DNA of 64,000 nucleotides, taken from NCBI RefSeq assembly GCF_029218125.1, contig NZ_JARFXX010000002.1, forward strand, positions 1 through 64,000, read 5' to 3'. Position numbers and translations under genes: made by a program. The stretch comes from Oscillibacter faecalis_A (GTDB taxonomy: Bacteria > Bacillota > Clostridia > Oscillospirales > Oscillospiraceae). This document shows positions 1-9,140 of the stretch, one piece after another (position 1 is the first letter of the stretch; each line of letters opens with the position of its first letter). Under the pieces are notes generated by a model, which did no database searches, was not told where the DNA came from, and was given only the letters and a program-made list of their open reading frames with translations.

Positions 1-77
1 CCATCTGCAAACAGTCTAACAGAGGGACCTCCGAAACGCAAGTAATTTTTCTCTGAATTCTATTGGAGGTAACGATT

Positions 78-287
78 TTGAAAATATCGACCTATCACAG
101 CTACGATGAATTGCCGCTGTTCCTCAACGCGGAACTGGTGGCAAAGGTGCTGGGCGTGTCCATCTCCAGTGCCTACGAGCTGATGCACGAAGAAGTATTT
201 CCGTCTGTGCGCGTCGGAAGTCGGTTCGTGGTGCCCAAGGATAAATTCCAACAGTGGGTAGAGCGGCAGACTGGAGGTGCCAGATGA
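78..287 (+). CDS. Excisionase-like small HTH protein (element 1)
   Basis: A 69-residue protein of the MerR/excisionase winged-helix type. It reads as Y-DELPLFLN followed by a helix-turn-helix (VAKVLGVSISSAYELM) and a wing ending VPKDKFQQWV. Such proteins bind element ends and bias a tyrosine recombinase towards excision. I chose the TTG at 78 because GGAGG at 65-69 lies 8 bases upstream; an earlier in-frame TTG at 63 overlaps that site. Its end overlaps the next start by four bases (ATGA), so the two are probably co-translated. Close relatives occur at 28778 and 50099, each next to the same kind of module. The family role is inferred from resemblance and context. Confidence 0.8.
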   Translation: MKISTYHSYDELPLFLNAELVAKVLGVSISSAYELMHEEVFPSVRVGSRFVVPKDKFQQWVERQTGGAR

Positions 288-697
288 GAACTTGGACAAA
301 GCGCGATCCGGTCAAGAACTATTTTCCTCTGCCCAATGAGATCTATCAGCTGGGTCTGTCTCACGGCGCGATCGCTGTCTACGGTTACCTGCTCCGCATC
401 GAAGACCGCAGGACCTATCAGTGCCATCCCAGCTATGCCACCATCGGCAAGGCGGTGGGTATGAGCAATAACACCGTGCGGAAGTATGTGCAGGAGTTGG
501 AGGAACGCGGACTCATCCGAACCGAGCGCACCAGCATCATCACGAGGGACGGGCGCAAGCAAAACGGAAGTCTGCTCTACACTATTCTGCCGATCCAGTT
601 TTCCATCGGGGAATTTTATCGGCGGCAGATGGATGCTGTGGACAGAGCAAAGGAACGGCAGCGAGTGGCAAGACGCATGGAGCAGACCAGCGTGTGA
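284..697 (+). CDS. Helix-turn-helix replication-initiator-like protein (element 1)
   Basis: A 137-residue basic protein with an N-terminal WTKRDPVKNYFPLPNEI segment and a winged helix. The motif YQCHPSYATIGKAVGMSNNTVRKYV at about 45-70 is typical of the HTH_36 fold found in plasmid and element replication proteins. It is translationally coupled to the excisionase gene. Homologues with the same order lie at 25627 and 50308, each just upstream of the candidate transfer origin, which suggests a role in replication or regulation of the circular form. A true initiator activity cannot be shown from sequence, and it may only be a transcription factor. Confidence 0.7.
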   Translation: MRTWTKRDPVKNYFPLPNEIYQLGLSHGAIAVYGYLLRIEDRRTYQCHPSYATIGKAVGMSNNTVRKYVQELEERGLIRTERTSIITRDGRKQNGSLLYTILPIQFSIGEFYRRQMDAVDRAKERQRVARRMEQTSV

Positions 698-1290
698 AAC
701 AGCAGATATGTTCTCTGCGTGCTGTTATCATGGACAAGCAAAACCGTGAAGCCCATCAATGCGATGAGAGAAACAGCAATGGGATCACGCAGCCCAGCGG
801 GGCCGCGACGCCTCGGAACAGCGACGCGCATGAACGCATCGCTGTTCCGCAGGCTTTCTGCGTTCTTCGAGATTCCCCTCGACCAAGGCCCAAAAGCGGC
901 AAAGTTTGCCGTTTTAAGTCCCGGCCGCGCAGGGTTTCCGAACCGCGCAAAACGCTCCGAGGGTAGTGATACCACCCCCATCCAAAACGCCCCGTGTTTC
1001 GCCGTGTGAGCCGGTGTGTGCGATCCTGTTGGTGAAGGCAAGTGTGTACCCGCTTTCACCTGTGAAAACGAACGTGAGCCGTTTGTGCCGGAGGTGTTGA
1101 AGCCGAACTTTTACCGTGTGCTGTTTCTTGTCGGAAGCGAGGTGGAGATGCCTGCAAGCAATGGTCGTCAAAGAAAACAGGGCTCCCGCCGAAGCCCAGC
1201 GAAGCGGGTTCGGTGGGAAGAGGAGACGCAGCGGGATGAGTGAGTTTTCGCCGCTTTCGGCGGAAATGAGGGATATGGAGCTTGCGCCGA
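698..1290 (+). other. Non-coding stretch with hairpins between the HTH gene and oriT
   Basis: No convincing gene is present: the open frames here have no ribosome site and no family resemblance. There is a perfect 11-bp inverted repeat at 814-849 (arms CGGAACAGCGA). A compact hairpin at 897-911 (CGGCAAA/TTTGCCG) is followed by TTTT and could terminate the upstream operon. The rest is GC-rich and unannotated. Confidence 0.5.
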
Positions 1291-1370
1291 CGAAAAGCAG
1301 GATAAAGGACTGGCGTCGGAACCGACGCTCCGCCCAGTCACTTCTGCCCGCAGTGCGGGCAGTTGACGGG
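1291..1370 (+). other. Candidate origin of transfer (oriT), copy 1
   Basis: This stretch contains the shared block AAAGCAGGATAAAGG, an inverted repeat GCGTCGG-AA-CCGACGC (1313-1328), and an 8-bp inverted repeat CTGCCCGC-AGT-GCGGGCAG (1344-1362). The same arrangement recurs at 26150-26230 and 51135-51215. The stem bases change in a compensatory way in the third copy while the AGT loop is kept. It lies just upstream of a ribbon-helix-helix gene and a relaxase gene, which is where mobilizable elements normally keep oriT. The nick site is not identified. Confidence 0.6.
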
Positions 1371-1495
1371 GGTTTCAACGCAGGCGGTTGTGGCGTCTAT
1401 TCGGAAGATTTTTTGCACGATTGGCGTCTGCCGTCCGTGAAAGGCCGATGAATACAGGCTTTTCGACGGCGTCTTAGTAAGAAAGAAGGCATTTT

Positions 1496-1909
1496 ATGAG
1501 CGATAACAAGGATCGCTTGACCTACCGGCCAGAGCCGGAGACCAAGCAAAAAATAGAGCGGTGGTATCAGGAAGATAACTGCCGCAGCAAAAATGAGTTC
1601 ATCGAAAAAGCGGTGAACTGCTACGCGGATATGCTGGCCGCAGGCGAAAGCACCACGCTGCCCCGTGCGGTGCAATCCGCCATCGACGCGCGGCTGAAGA
1701 TCTTCGAGGATCGCATCGCGTCGCTGCTCTACAAGCAGGCGGTGGAGATGGACATGGCGATGTCCATTCTCCTACAAAGCCTCAACGTGAGCGAGGAAGT
1801 GCTGCGGCAGGAGCGGGCCAAGAGCATCGCCGCCGTCAAGCGCACCAACGGTCAGCTGCGGTTAGAGCAAAAGCTCCGTGAGCTGGAGAGCGAAGCATGG
1901 CAAGGCTGA
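1496..1909 (+). CDS. Ribbon-helix-helix mobilization accessory protein
   Basis: A 137-residue protein that begins DRLTYRPEPETKQKIERWY and carries CRSKNEFIEKAVNCY, a ribbon-helix-helix (Arc/MetJ-like) DNA-binding segment. A long helical tail rich in Arg/Glu follows and could form a coiled coil. Proteins of this type (MobC/plasmid accessory class) bind oriT and recruit the relaxase. It overlaps the relaxase start by 13 bases and follows the candidate oriT. The homologue at 26352 is broken, and none exists near the third oriT copy. The function is inferred from fold and context. Confidence 0.75.
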   Translation: MSDNKDRLTYRPEPETKQKIERWYQEDNCRSKNEFIEKAVNCYADMLAAGESTTLPRAVQSAIDARLKIFEDRIASLLYKQAVEMDMAMSILLQSLNVSEEVLRQERAKSIAAVKRTNGQLRLEQKLRELESEAWQG

Positions 1910-3864
1910 TCGTCAAAAGTCCGTACATCAAGTGCGGCGGTGAAAAAAGTGCCGGAGGTTATCTGAAGTACATCGCCACGCGGGAGCGGGTGGAGATCAT
2001 CCCGGATGACCGTCCGCCCACCAACAAGCAGGAGCAGCTCATCGCAAAACTGGTGAAGGATTTTCCTGACGCACAAGAACTGATGGAGTACGAGGACTAC
2101 CTCTCACGCCCGACAAAGGCAACGGCGTCCGCGCTCATCACACTGGCGCTGGAATCGAATTGGGATCGGGTACAGGGCATGGAAGGTTACGCCAAGTACA
2201 TCGCCCTGCGGCCCAGAGCGGAGCGGCTGGGGGAACACGGTCTCTTCGGAGATGACGATGCCGTTGACCTCGCCGCTGTCGCGGACGAATTGGATCACTA
2301 CACCGGCAACGTGTGGACGCACATCATCTCCCTCCACCGAGAGGATGCGGAGCGGCTGGGCTACAACCATGCGGACGCATGGCGCACATTACTGCGTACC
2401 CACCGCAATGACATCGCCGCGGCGATGAAAATACCGCCGGAGGATTTCCGCTGGTACGCCGCCTTCCATGACGAGGGCAATCATCCTCACGTCCACATGA
2501 TGGCGTTGTCGGTGAATCCGAATCAGGCGTACCTTTCCAAAGACGGTATCCGCCAAATCAAGTCCACGCTCACCAACCAAATTTTCCGTCAGGAGCTGCT
2601 GCACGTCTATGAGCAGAAAAGCAAATCCCGTGATGAGCTGGTACGGGAAGCGCGGCGGACAATGCTGGAACTGGTGCAGACCATGCGGGGGATGACCTGC
2701 ATCCACCCAGAGGCGGAGCAGATGATCTGGAAACTCTCCAAACAACTCAGCATCGTAGCGGGCAAGAAAACCTACGGCTATCTGCCGAAGCCGATGAAAA
2801 AGTTGGTGGATGAGATCGTCGACCAAATGGCGCGGCTGCCTACCGTGGATGCGTGCTACCAGACATGGTGGGAGCTGCAATGTCAGGTGGAGGATTACTA
2901 CTCGGAGGGGAAGAAACGGCTGCGCCCACTGCTGTCTCATCAGAAGGAATTTCGCCAGATCAAGAACGCGGTCATCCGTGAGGCGGAGCATCTTCGTATG
3001 AACAGGTTTTCCTTTGAGGACGAGGAAATGCAGGATAACGGTGAGCAGATCAGCGCCTACGCCATGAGCTATGCGTGTCAGGATCTGCAAAGCGTGGCCA
3101 ACGATGAGAGTTACCCTCTGGAGGAACGGGATGAAGCGGCGGAGCAGTTGGAGCAGCTTGCGGATACAGGCGACGCCTACGCGCAGTACATCATCGGCAC
3201 GGCGTACCGTGACGGTGGGCTGCTGATCCCCGACACAGCCAAAGCGCAAAAGCTGTTGGAACGCGCGGCCGAGCAAGGCTTGGATGCGGCGCAGTACGCC
3301 CTTGGTAAGCTGTATCTCTCCGACGATGCTGACGTTCATGATCCCGCCAAGGGCATCTACTGGCTGAAACGCTCGGCGGACAACGGCAACGATTTCGCCG
3401 CCTACCGGCTGGGAAAGGAGTATCTCAGCGGCAAAAATACGATAAAAGATGCCGAAACAGCAGTGTCATATTTGCGGCAGGCCGCGGATAACGGCAACGC
3501 CTACGCACAGTATCTGTTGGGCAAGCTGACCCTCATGGGCGAGGGCGTTCCGAAGGACATGGACGCCGCCTACGAATGGTTCGCGGCGGCGCGGGATAAC
3601 GGCCACGCCTACGCGGAATTTTTCATGAAACGCATGGAGCGCGGCGAACAGGAGCCGCCCGCCGTCCTGTTGTCAGCCACCCGGCTGCTCTACCACATGG
3701 GCAATATCTTTCGGGACAACGCCCCGGCTCCCGCTGCCAACGGTGTCCAAATCGACCGCAAGCGGCTGGCGCGGCTGCGGCAGAAGCGCGTCGCCCTCGG
3801 TCACAAGCCGGACGATCATGAGTTGGAACAGCAGCAAGGATTTTCAATGAAATTCCATATGTGA
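1897..3864 (+). CDS. MobL/MobP-type relaxase with C-terminal Sel1 repeats (element 1)
   Basis: A 655-residue relaxase expected to nick one strand at oriT and lead it into a recipient through a helper conjugation machine. The N-terminus (ARLIVKSPYIK, then YIATRERVEIIPDDRPPT) and the metal-binding histidine cluster HDEGNHPHVH (H191, H196, H198, H200) are characteristic of this HUH-fold family. The C-terminal third (about 410-590) is a series of Sel1-like repeats such as AAQYALGKLYLSDDA, probably a protein-protein module. The second relaxase at 26770 has the same architecture. No coupling protein or type IV secretion genes are present, so the element would be mobilizable rather than self-transmissible. 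Confidence 0.9.
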   Translation: MARLIVKSPYIKCGGEKSAGGYLKYIATRERVEIIPDDRPPTNKQEQLIAKLVKDFPDAQELMEYEDYLSRPTKATASALITLALESNWDRVQGMEGYAKYIALRPRAERLGEHGLFGDDDAVDLAAVADELDHYTGNVWTHIISLHREDAERLGYNHADAWRTLLRTHRNDIAAAMKIPPEDFRWYAAFHDEGNHPHVHMMALSVNPNQAYLSKDGIRQIKSTLTNQIFRQELLHVYEQKSKSRDELVREARRTMLELVQTMRGMTCIHPEAEQMIWKLSKQLSIVAGKKTYGYLPKPMKKLVDEIVDQMARLPTVDACYQTWWELQCQVEDYYSEGKKRLRPLLSHQKEFRQIKNAVIREAEHLRMNRFSFEDEEMQDNGEQISAYAMSYACQDLQSVANDESYPLEERDEAAEQLEQLADTGDAYAQYIIGTAYRDGGLLIPDTAKAQKLLERAAEQGLDAAQYALGKLYLSDDADVHDPAKGIYWLKRSADNGNDFAAYRLGKEYLSGKNTIKDAETAVSYLRQAADNGNAYAQYLLGKLTLMGEGVPKDMDAAYEWFAAARDNGHAYAEFFMKRMERGEQEPPAVLLSATRLLYHMGNIFRDNAPAPAANGVQIDRKRLARLRQKRVALGHKPDDHELEQQQGFSMKFHM

Positions 3865-3879
3865 AGGGGGCGAGATGTT

Positions 3880-3913
3880 CAGTTTTTGCGCCGCAATAGT
3901 CAAAGAAACATTT
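3880..3913 (+). repeat. Cassette-boundary repeat, copy a
   Basis: This matches the dispersed repeat core TTGCGCCGCAATAG-CAAAGAAA. It sits directly after the relaxase gene and before the leader of the DUF6809/recombinase operon. Seven further copies occur at cassette starts elsewhere in the window. Confidence 0.6.
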
Positions 3914-3920
3914 CGGAAAA

Positions 3921-3980
3921 CAGTAGCTTTGTGAGCCGGGTTGTGGTATGTGTTGTGGTTGCCAAAAAGGAGGTGCCGCA
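3921..3980 (+). promoter_or_regulatory. Conserved leader before recombinase operon, copy 1
   Basis: CAGTAGCT, then TTGTGGTATGTG and a GGTTGCCAAAAAGGAGG ribosome site, lead into the start at 3981. Near-identical leaders occur at 11482, 28994, 46271 and 51394, always 5' of a recombinase or DUF6809 gene. It may be a promoter, a recombinase arm-binding site or both. Confidence 0.5.
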
Positions 3981-4283
3981 ATGTATGACTACATGAAAGC
4001 CCTGCAAAAGCGTTTCGACCGGCAGTCTCATCCAGAATTGGACACCCAGATCGAACGTGCCCAGGAGGAACTGCGGCGGGATATGGATGCTGCGGGGCGC
4101 AGAAAGCTGCTGCGGCTGTTGGACGCACAAAACACATTGCTGGTTGAATCCAAGCTGATGAGCTTCACGGTGGGCTTCAAGCTGGCGTGGGGCATGGCGA
4201 AAGAGCTGGAGGCAGATGGGCTCTACTCCTTCGAGCGGGAGGAAGAAGAACACATCTGCCATCCATCGGAACAGGAGGACTAA
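3981..4283 (+). CDS. DUF6809 family protein
   Basis: A 100-residue, mostly helical acidic protein (LQKRFDRQSHPELDTQIE ... SFTVGFKLAWGMAKEL) of the DUF6809 family, which is commonly found just upstream of clostridial element integrases. The start at 3981 follows AAAAAGGAGG at a good distance. It ends directly before the recombinase start at 4284, so it is in the same operon. A homologue with the same FIAGFELAWKLS motif lies at 46328. The function is unknown. By location it may modulate the recombinases, which is inference only. Confidence 0.75.
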   Translation: MYDYMKALQKRFDRQSHPELDTQIERAQEELRRDMDAAGRRKLLRLLDAQNTLLVESKLMSFTVGFKLAWGMAKELEADGLYSFEREEEEHICHPSEQED

Positions 4284-5486
4284 ATGGCGAAACGAAGACC
4301 GTCCGGCGACGGCATGGTGCGCAAGCGGGAGGACGGCCGCTGGGAGGGCCGTATCGTGGTGGGCCACAAGAAAAACGGTACGCCCATCTTCCAGCACGCC
4401 TATGCGCATACACAAAAGGAGCTGACGGAAAAGCTCCATCAAAACATCGAACGCTATCAGGACGTGGAACTGACCGAGGACAGCCGCATGACCCTGGGGG
4501 AGTGGCTGGACCGTTGGCTGACGGACTATAAAGAGAACACCGTCCGCCCCGGCACCCTTGCGGGGTATCGAAGCTGCATCGAAAACTACATCAAGCCGCA
4601 GCTCGGCGGCAAACAGGTGTCGCTGGTGACATCGCAGGATGTGCAGAAACTCTATCGGAGGCTGAAAGAGAACGGCCGGATCAGGGAGCATCCGAGGTTT
4701 GGTTCCGCCCTGTCGGACACCACCATCAACCGCCTCCACGCCATCTTCCATCAGGCGATGGAGGACGCCCTCCATGCGCATATCATCGCCAAGAATCCCA
4801 CCGTGGGCGCAACGGTGCCAAAGGCAAGCCTTGCGCCGAAGCGTGTCCTGACCGACAGGGAACTGGATACCTTCTTGGATGCCGTGCGGGAGGATGCGGT
4901 CTGGGGTGACTTCTTCTACGTGGAGCTGACCACGGGCCTGCGGCGGGGCGAGATCTGCGGACTTATGTGGCAGGACTTTGACGCGCGGAACGGCGTCCTT
5001 CAAGTGCGCCGCACCCTTCATAACCGAAAGCTGGGGATCGATATGCTGGGCAAGACCAAGACCCGAAGCGGTGAGCGCACCATCGTCCTGCCCCGCAGCA
5101 CGGCGGAAATTCTGCGCCGCCGAAAAGAGAATGCGATCACGCAATGGATCTTCCCAGACCCTGTCCGACCGGAGCTGCCGCTGTCTCCGAACTGCGCCTA
5201 CACGCACATGAAAGCGATTTTGCGCAAGGCAGGACTGCCGGACATCCGCTTCCACGATCTGCGGCATACCTTCGCCACACATGCTATCGCCAGCGGCGTG
5301 GATGCCAAAACCCTGTCGGGGATTCTGGGGCATACCAACGCCAGCTTCACGCTGGATACCTACACCCATGTCACACCGGATATGCAAAAAGCCGCCAGCG
5401 GCATCGTTGGCGGCTTCATGGAAGATTTGCTCGGAAAGGGGCTGAGACCTTGGCAAAGAAACGGAAAAGCGGAACCGGCACCGTAA
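4284..5486 (+). CDS. Tyrosine recombinase/integrase 1 (element 1)
   Basis: A complete 400-residue tyrosine recombinase. The first ~60 residues form an arm-type DNA-binding domain (GDGMVRKREDGRWEGR). A SAM-like core-binding domain spans about 75-180, and the catalytic domain shows TGLRRGEICGL (Arg near 220), FHDLRHTFATH, LGHTN and the nucleophile region TLDTYTHV. The start follows ACAGGAGGAC immediately after DUF6809. The 3' end overlaps the start of a second recombinase by about 37 bases. It is closely similar to the gene at 51469. It probably integrates element 1 at the tRNA-Pro site at 9140-9184. Confidence 0.92.
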   Translation: MAKRRPSGDGMVRKREDGRWEGRIVVGHKKNGTPIFQHAYAHTQKELTEKLHQNIERYQDVELTEDSRMTLGEWLDRWLTDYKENTVRPGTLAGYRSCIENYIKPQLGGKQVSLVTSQDVQKLYRRLKENGRIREHPRFGSALSDTTINRLHAIFHQAMEDALHAHIIAKNPTVGATVPKASLAPKRVLTDRELDTFLDAVREDAVWGDFFYVELTTGLRRGEICGLMWQDFDARNGVLQVRRTLHNRKLGIDMLGKTKTRSGERTIVLPRSTAEILRRRKENAITQWIFPDPVRPELPLSPNCAYTHMKAILRKAGLPDIRFHDLRHTFATHAIASGVDAKTLSGILGHTNASFTLDTYTHVTPDMQKAASGIVGGFMEDLLGKGLRPWQRNGKAEPAP

Positions 5487-7072
5487 GACAGCGCAGTGAC
5501 GGCCGGTGGGAGGGCCGCGTTGTCATCGGCTATGATGACAGCGGCCTTCCCAAGACGAAGAATGTTCTCGCCAAAACAAAGCGGGAATGTCAGGAGAAAC
5601 TGCGGCAGCTCACTGAAAGCATGGTGGGGCGGAATGACCGAAAGGTCAAACCGGATATGCTGTTCGGGGACTGGCTATGCTACTGGTATGAAACCCACAG
5701 CAAGCCGACGCTCCGCGCCTCCACGCAGAACAACTACGAAAACGTCATTTACAACCATGTCCTGCCGGAGATCGGGAAGATTCCGCTGAACAAATTGTCA
5801 CAGAATGACTTGCAGCAATTCTACGGGCGGCTGAAAAAGAACGGCCGCAAGCGTCTGACGGAGCAATATGGAGCGGGCCTTTCCGACCGCATGGTGCGGA
5901 TGTGCCACGCGGTCTGCCGCTCTGCCTTGGAACGGGCCGTGCGGGATGACCTGCTCCGTACAAACCCCGCCATCGGCTGTAAGCTGCCGCCGAAAAAGGC
6001 AAAGGAAATGCAGGTGCTGGATCGGGAGGAATTGCAGAAATTTCTCATTCAGGCGCAGGCGGACGGGTACTACGAGCTATTCCTGCTGGATCTCTGCACC
6101 GGCCTGCGGCGGGGTGAATTGATAGCACTTCAATGGGAGGATCTGAACTTTGAAACCGGCGTGCTGACCGTCAACAAGCAGGCGTACACGGTAAACGGCG
6201 AATTGCAGATCATCCCACCGAAAACAAAAGCGTCCGTTCGAAAACTGGTGCTGCCGCCTGCGGTGCTGGCCGTGCTGCGGGAGTACCGCAAAAAGGTGGA
6301 TTCCCGCTGGATGTTTCCGTCCCCGGTGAAGGCGGACCGACCGATCACGCCCGGCGTGGCACGAAGGCGGCTTCAGACGATACTGGAGCGGGCAGACTGC
6401 AAGCGTGTCAGATTCCATGATCTGCGGCACACCTTCGCAACGCTGGCGCTGGAAAACGGCATGGATGTGAAAACCCTCTCCGCTATGCTGGGCCATGTGT
6501 CTGCGGTGACAACGCTGGACATCTACACCCACATCACCGGCGATATGCAGCGCGCTGCTGCCGCCAGCATCGACCGGAGCATCGGCAAGGCAGAACCACG
6601 GGAAGAAACGGAGCCGGAGCGGAAAGGCATCGTGGACTTCCAGCCCTATGTGGGGAAGAAAAGGAAACCAGGCACCGGATGCGTCAGCGAACTCAATGAC
6701 CACCTGTTTGAGGGACGCTATTCTCCCATATGGCCGGATGGGACGCAACATTCCCGCAACGTCTACGCCCACACCCGCGAGGAGTGCGAGGAAAAGCTGA
6801 AGGCGCTGATCACGGAGATGAACGAGGAACGCAAAAATCTCAAGGAGCAGCTTGCGGGCATCGCCCCGCCGGAAAAGCTGACCAAAAAGCAGCGCAAGCT
6901 GTGGGACTATATGCGCCTCCACCCGGAGATCACGGAGTTCTCGACCATCGCCAAACGAACCGGCCTGGCACGGAATACGGTGAAGAAACATTATGGGGTG
7001 GTAGCGGCAATGCTGGGGAGAGGGGAAAGAGAAGAATCAGAAACCGCAATTATTAATATAGATAATGGATAG
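5450..7072 (+). CDS. Tyrosine recombinase 2 with duplicated arm-binding domain and HTH tail
   Basis: A recombinase of about 540 residues starting at TTG 5450 after AAGGGGCTGAGACC. An open frame continues upstream, but homology to the gene at 52635 begins here (KRKSGTGTVRQRSDGRWEGR). The catalytic residues are present (TGLRRGELIAL, FHDLRHTFATL, LGHVS, TLDIYTHI). After the catalytic domain there is a second copy of the arm-binding type domain (GTGCVSELNDHLFEGRYSP) and then a winged-helix-like tail (FSTIAKRTGLARNTVKKHYG). The tail is absent from the 52635 homologue. Overlap with recombinase 1 suggests the two are produced together and may act as a pair. Confidence 0.88.
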   Translation: MAKKRKSGTGTVRQRSDGRWEGRVVIGYDDSGLPKTKNVLAKTKRECQEKLRQLTESMVGRNDRKVKPDMLFGDWLCYWYETHSKPTLRASTQNNYENVIYNHVLPEIGKIPLNKLSQNDLQQFYGRLKKNGRKRLTEQYGAGLSDRMVRMCHAVCRSALERAVRDDLLRTNPAIGCKLPPKKAKEMQVLDREELQKFLIQAQADGYYELFLLDLCTGLRRGELIALQWEDLNFETGVLTVNKQAYTVNGELQIIPPKTKASVRKLVLPPAVLAVLREYRKKVDSRWMFPSPVKADRPITPGVARRRLQTILERADCKRVRFHDLRHTFATLALENGMDVKTLSAMLGHVSAVTTLDIYTHITGDMQRAAAASIDRSIGKAEPREETEPERKGIVDFQPYVGKKRKPGTGCVSELNDHLFEGRYSPIWPDGTQHSRNVYAHTREECEEKLKALITEMNEERKNLKEQLAGIAPPEKLTKKQRKLWDYMRLHPEITEFSTIAKRTGLARNTVKKHYGVVAAMLGRGEREESETAIINIDNG

Positions 7073-7104
7073 GTGTCAGTACTTAACAGAACTATCAGAC
7101 AAAG

Positions 7105-7146
7105 CACAATATCAAGAGAGAAGTGGCAACTTGATATTGTGTTTTG
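7105..7146. terminator. Bidirectional terminator between convergent genes
   Basis: A perfect 12-bp stem (CACAATATCAAG at 7105-7116, CTTGATATTGTG at 7130-7141) is followed by TTTTG. It separates the recombinase operon from the convergent DUF262 gene. Confidence 0.75.
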
Positions 7147-7149
7147 TTA

Positions 7150-8874
7150 TTAGCAGATCTTCCAAAGTTCTTTTGCAATTTTAAACAACCAGTTAGCTCG
7201 GATATCTATGCACTGTTCTGACCATTCAGATTCCAACAGAACAGTATTCAAGGTAATTAGTCCCTTAGCACATGCTTCGAGTCCGGGTTTATTTACACCC
7301 TTTCCTGATTTCTTTGTAACCCAATCGCTGTCTCGTATTGATGCGTTTAGTGCTTGGGGGATAATAGCAAGGTTTCCGAGCGTAAGCAATTTTGAGTCTC
7401 TTTGCTTTGCAAGGTCATCCGTAGCGCAAGCGGGCCAGTTATTTCTCCATTTTTTAGGCATGAGATGCTCCAGACTATATCCATCAAAACCAAGAAGTAA
7501 TGTTGCGCTATTCGCGGGGCGGATATGGCTTTCAATGAGGTAAAGGATACCTCTGGTTTGAAGATTGGTCAGCTTCGATTTTTGGAATCCATCCAACAAT
7601 TCTTCGTCAGTAGGGATGTATGTTGTTGCATCATTACTACTGTTGAGTTTGGCTGCTAAAGTGTCTACATCTAAAACTTCATTATGGATCAGCGATGTAA
7701 ATAGATTGTTATAGTTTTTGGTGAGCGCATGGACGACCATTCTGCGCATGATATAGCTTTCCAAAATGCCATACATGGCTTTTTGCTCATTCTCATCATA
7801 TACATTCTTTGCAATGTACAGCATATAAGGAATGAGCGTGGATGTCTTTAAACCAAAGATTACAATATTTAGCCGTTCAATACCAAATGTGCTCGGAATG
7901 CTTGTACTACAGGTTTCGGGTCTAAATGTGTTTCTGAAACAGACAGCGTAATCTTTCATCTGGTTGAGAATAATACTTTTATCCCCATTACAATAGTGGT
8001 CTATAAAGTGTTGATAGGATTGAGCCAGGCTATCAACCCTGCCATACATGATTTTATCGTCATTGCTGATATTATACTGTTTGTCCTGAATAAAAAGCTG
8101 AAAAAAAGAATCAAAAAAGATGTCAATGACAGCACGCTTCATGCGGCCAGTCTCAATCTCGGTATCCCAATAAGATTTTGCATCATCATCTTTTTCAAAA
8201 ACAGCAGCCCATTTTGCTTCATATTCACTGATGGTATCTCTGCTGAAAAAATAGTTTTTCAGTAACTCCGAGGTCGTCAAATTAACACCGAGAGAATTGA
8301 TCGTATTAAAAATCTGCTGTTCGTCCTCGTCGGCATTCAAATCAATGCGTACAAATTGGGCGTTCATCATGACCGTCATAATGTTGAGCTTATTTTCATC
8401 GATGTGGTCGATAAAATAATTGTAAGCCTCGATAATTCTGGACTGAGGTGCAGGATTTTCAATTTTAGATGCGGATGTGGAACTCATGACCAATTCAAAA
8501 GCTTCGATATCATTCCTTCCGTGACGTAGAGCGATTGACTGTCCCATGATTCTAAACTGGCAATCAAAAGTTGTAGGTTGACCAAGCTTTAAGCATAGAA
8601 CTTTCATAAAGAGGAGAAAAGTTGTCAAGCGTTGCTGTCCATCAACAATGGTTCTGCAATCGGTAAAATTTTCACCAAGATTTGGCCTGCGACCTTCTTT
8701 AAGAATGATCGAGCCAAAGAAATGGGGTTTGTTCGTTTTAACGATAAACTCCATATCTTCAATCATGCGGCCCCAAAGGTCTTCCTTCCAAACATAGGCT
8801 CTCTGAAAGAAAGGAACCTCAACGAGCGTGGAATTATTGAAAATATTTGTGATAATTGCTTTGTGTGCATCCAT
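7150..8874 (-). CDS. DUF262/DUF1524 (GmrSD/SspE-like) restriction-type protein
   Basis: A 574-residue protein with an N-terminal DUF262 domain (VPFFQRAYVW, then the ParB/Srx-like nucleotide motif IVDGQQRLTT). The C-terminal DUF1524 segment has GYSLEHLMPKKW and LTLGNLAIIP, an HNH-type nuclease. This architecture is known from type IV enzymes acting on modified DNA (GmrSD) and from the phosphorothioate-sensing SspE. I chose ATG 8874 because AAGGAG lies 7 bases upstream; an in-frame TTG at 8880 is less likely. It lies convergent to the recombinases and next to the tRNA-Pro site, in the cargo slot of element 1. The target modification is unknown. Confidence 0.8.
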   Translation of the reverse strand: MDAHKAIITNIFNNSTLVEVPFFQRAYVWKEDLWGRMIEDMEFIVKTNKPHFFGSIILKEGRRPNLGENFTDCRTIVDGQQRLTTFLLFMKVLCLKLGQPTTFDCQFRIMGQSIALRHGRNDIEAFELVMSSTSASKIENPAPQSRIIEAYNYFIDHIDENKLNIMTVMMNAQFVRIDLNADEDEQQIFNTINSLGVNLTTSELLKNYFFSRDTISEYEAKWAAVFEKDDDAKSYWDTEIETGRMKRAVIDIFFDSFFQLFIQDKQYNISNDDKIMYGRVDSLAQSYQHFIDHYCNGDKSIILNQMKDYAVCFRNTFRPETCSTSIPSTFGIERLNIVIFGLKTSTLIPYMLYIAKNVYDENEQKAMYGILESYIMRRMVVHALTKNYNNLFTSLIHNEVLDVDTLAAKLNSSNDATTYIPTDEELLDGFQKSKLTNLQTRGILYLIESHIRPANSATLLLGFDGYSLEHLMPKKWRNNWPACATDDLAKQRDSKLLTLGNLAIIPQALNASIRDSDWVTKKSGKGVNKPGLEACAKGLITLNTVLLESEWSEQCIDIRANWLFKIAKELWKIC

Positions 8875-9103
8875 AGCCAAACTCCTTGTTGAAACTTAGA
8901 TGGAAAGAAACGACTGAAGAAGGAATAAACTATAAAATGAGCTTACAAAAGAATACGGGAATTTTGACTCAAATCTAACCGACAGTATGATTACTAATTA
9001 CTATATCATGATTGGAAAAGAAGTACAATATAGGGGCAGACTTTTGAAAAGTTCACATTTGAAAGATTTATTCTGCAAACAAATTATGGTAGAGAAAAAT
9101 AAG

Positions 9104-9140
9104 AAAATCCCTCTGAAATCAACAATTTCAGAGGGATTTT
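9104..9140. terminator. Terminator hairpin abutting tRNA-Pro half-site
   Basis: A 16-bp perfect stem, AAAATCCCTCTGAAAT at 9104-9119 and its complement at 9125-9140. It abuts the CCA end of the minus-strand tRNA sequence and would terminate it. A near-identical hairpin flanks the intact tRNA-Pro at 56931-56967. Confidence 0.8.

Noticed and set aside
698..1450. Several short frames (for example from 694, 1016 and 1116) between the HTH gene and the ribbon-helix-helix gene
   Set aside because: Composition is irregular, no ribosome sites, and the third-module counterpart is unrelated. I treat the region as non-coding with hairpins and oriT.
2389..3339. Minus-strand frame of 316 codons opposite the relaxase
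   Set aside because: It is Leu/Arg-rich without motifs, and the plus-strand relaxase with Sel1 repeats explains the open frame.
3900..5456. Long open frame of about 518 codons on the minus strand opposite recombinase 1
   Set aside because: It is a mirror of the GC-rich codon pattern of the real integrase; it has no ribosome site and no family resemblance, while the plus-strand product has all recombinase motifs.
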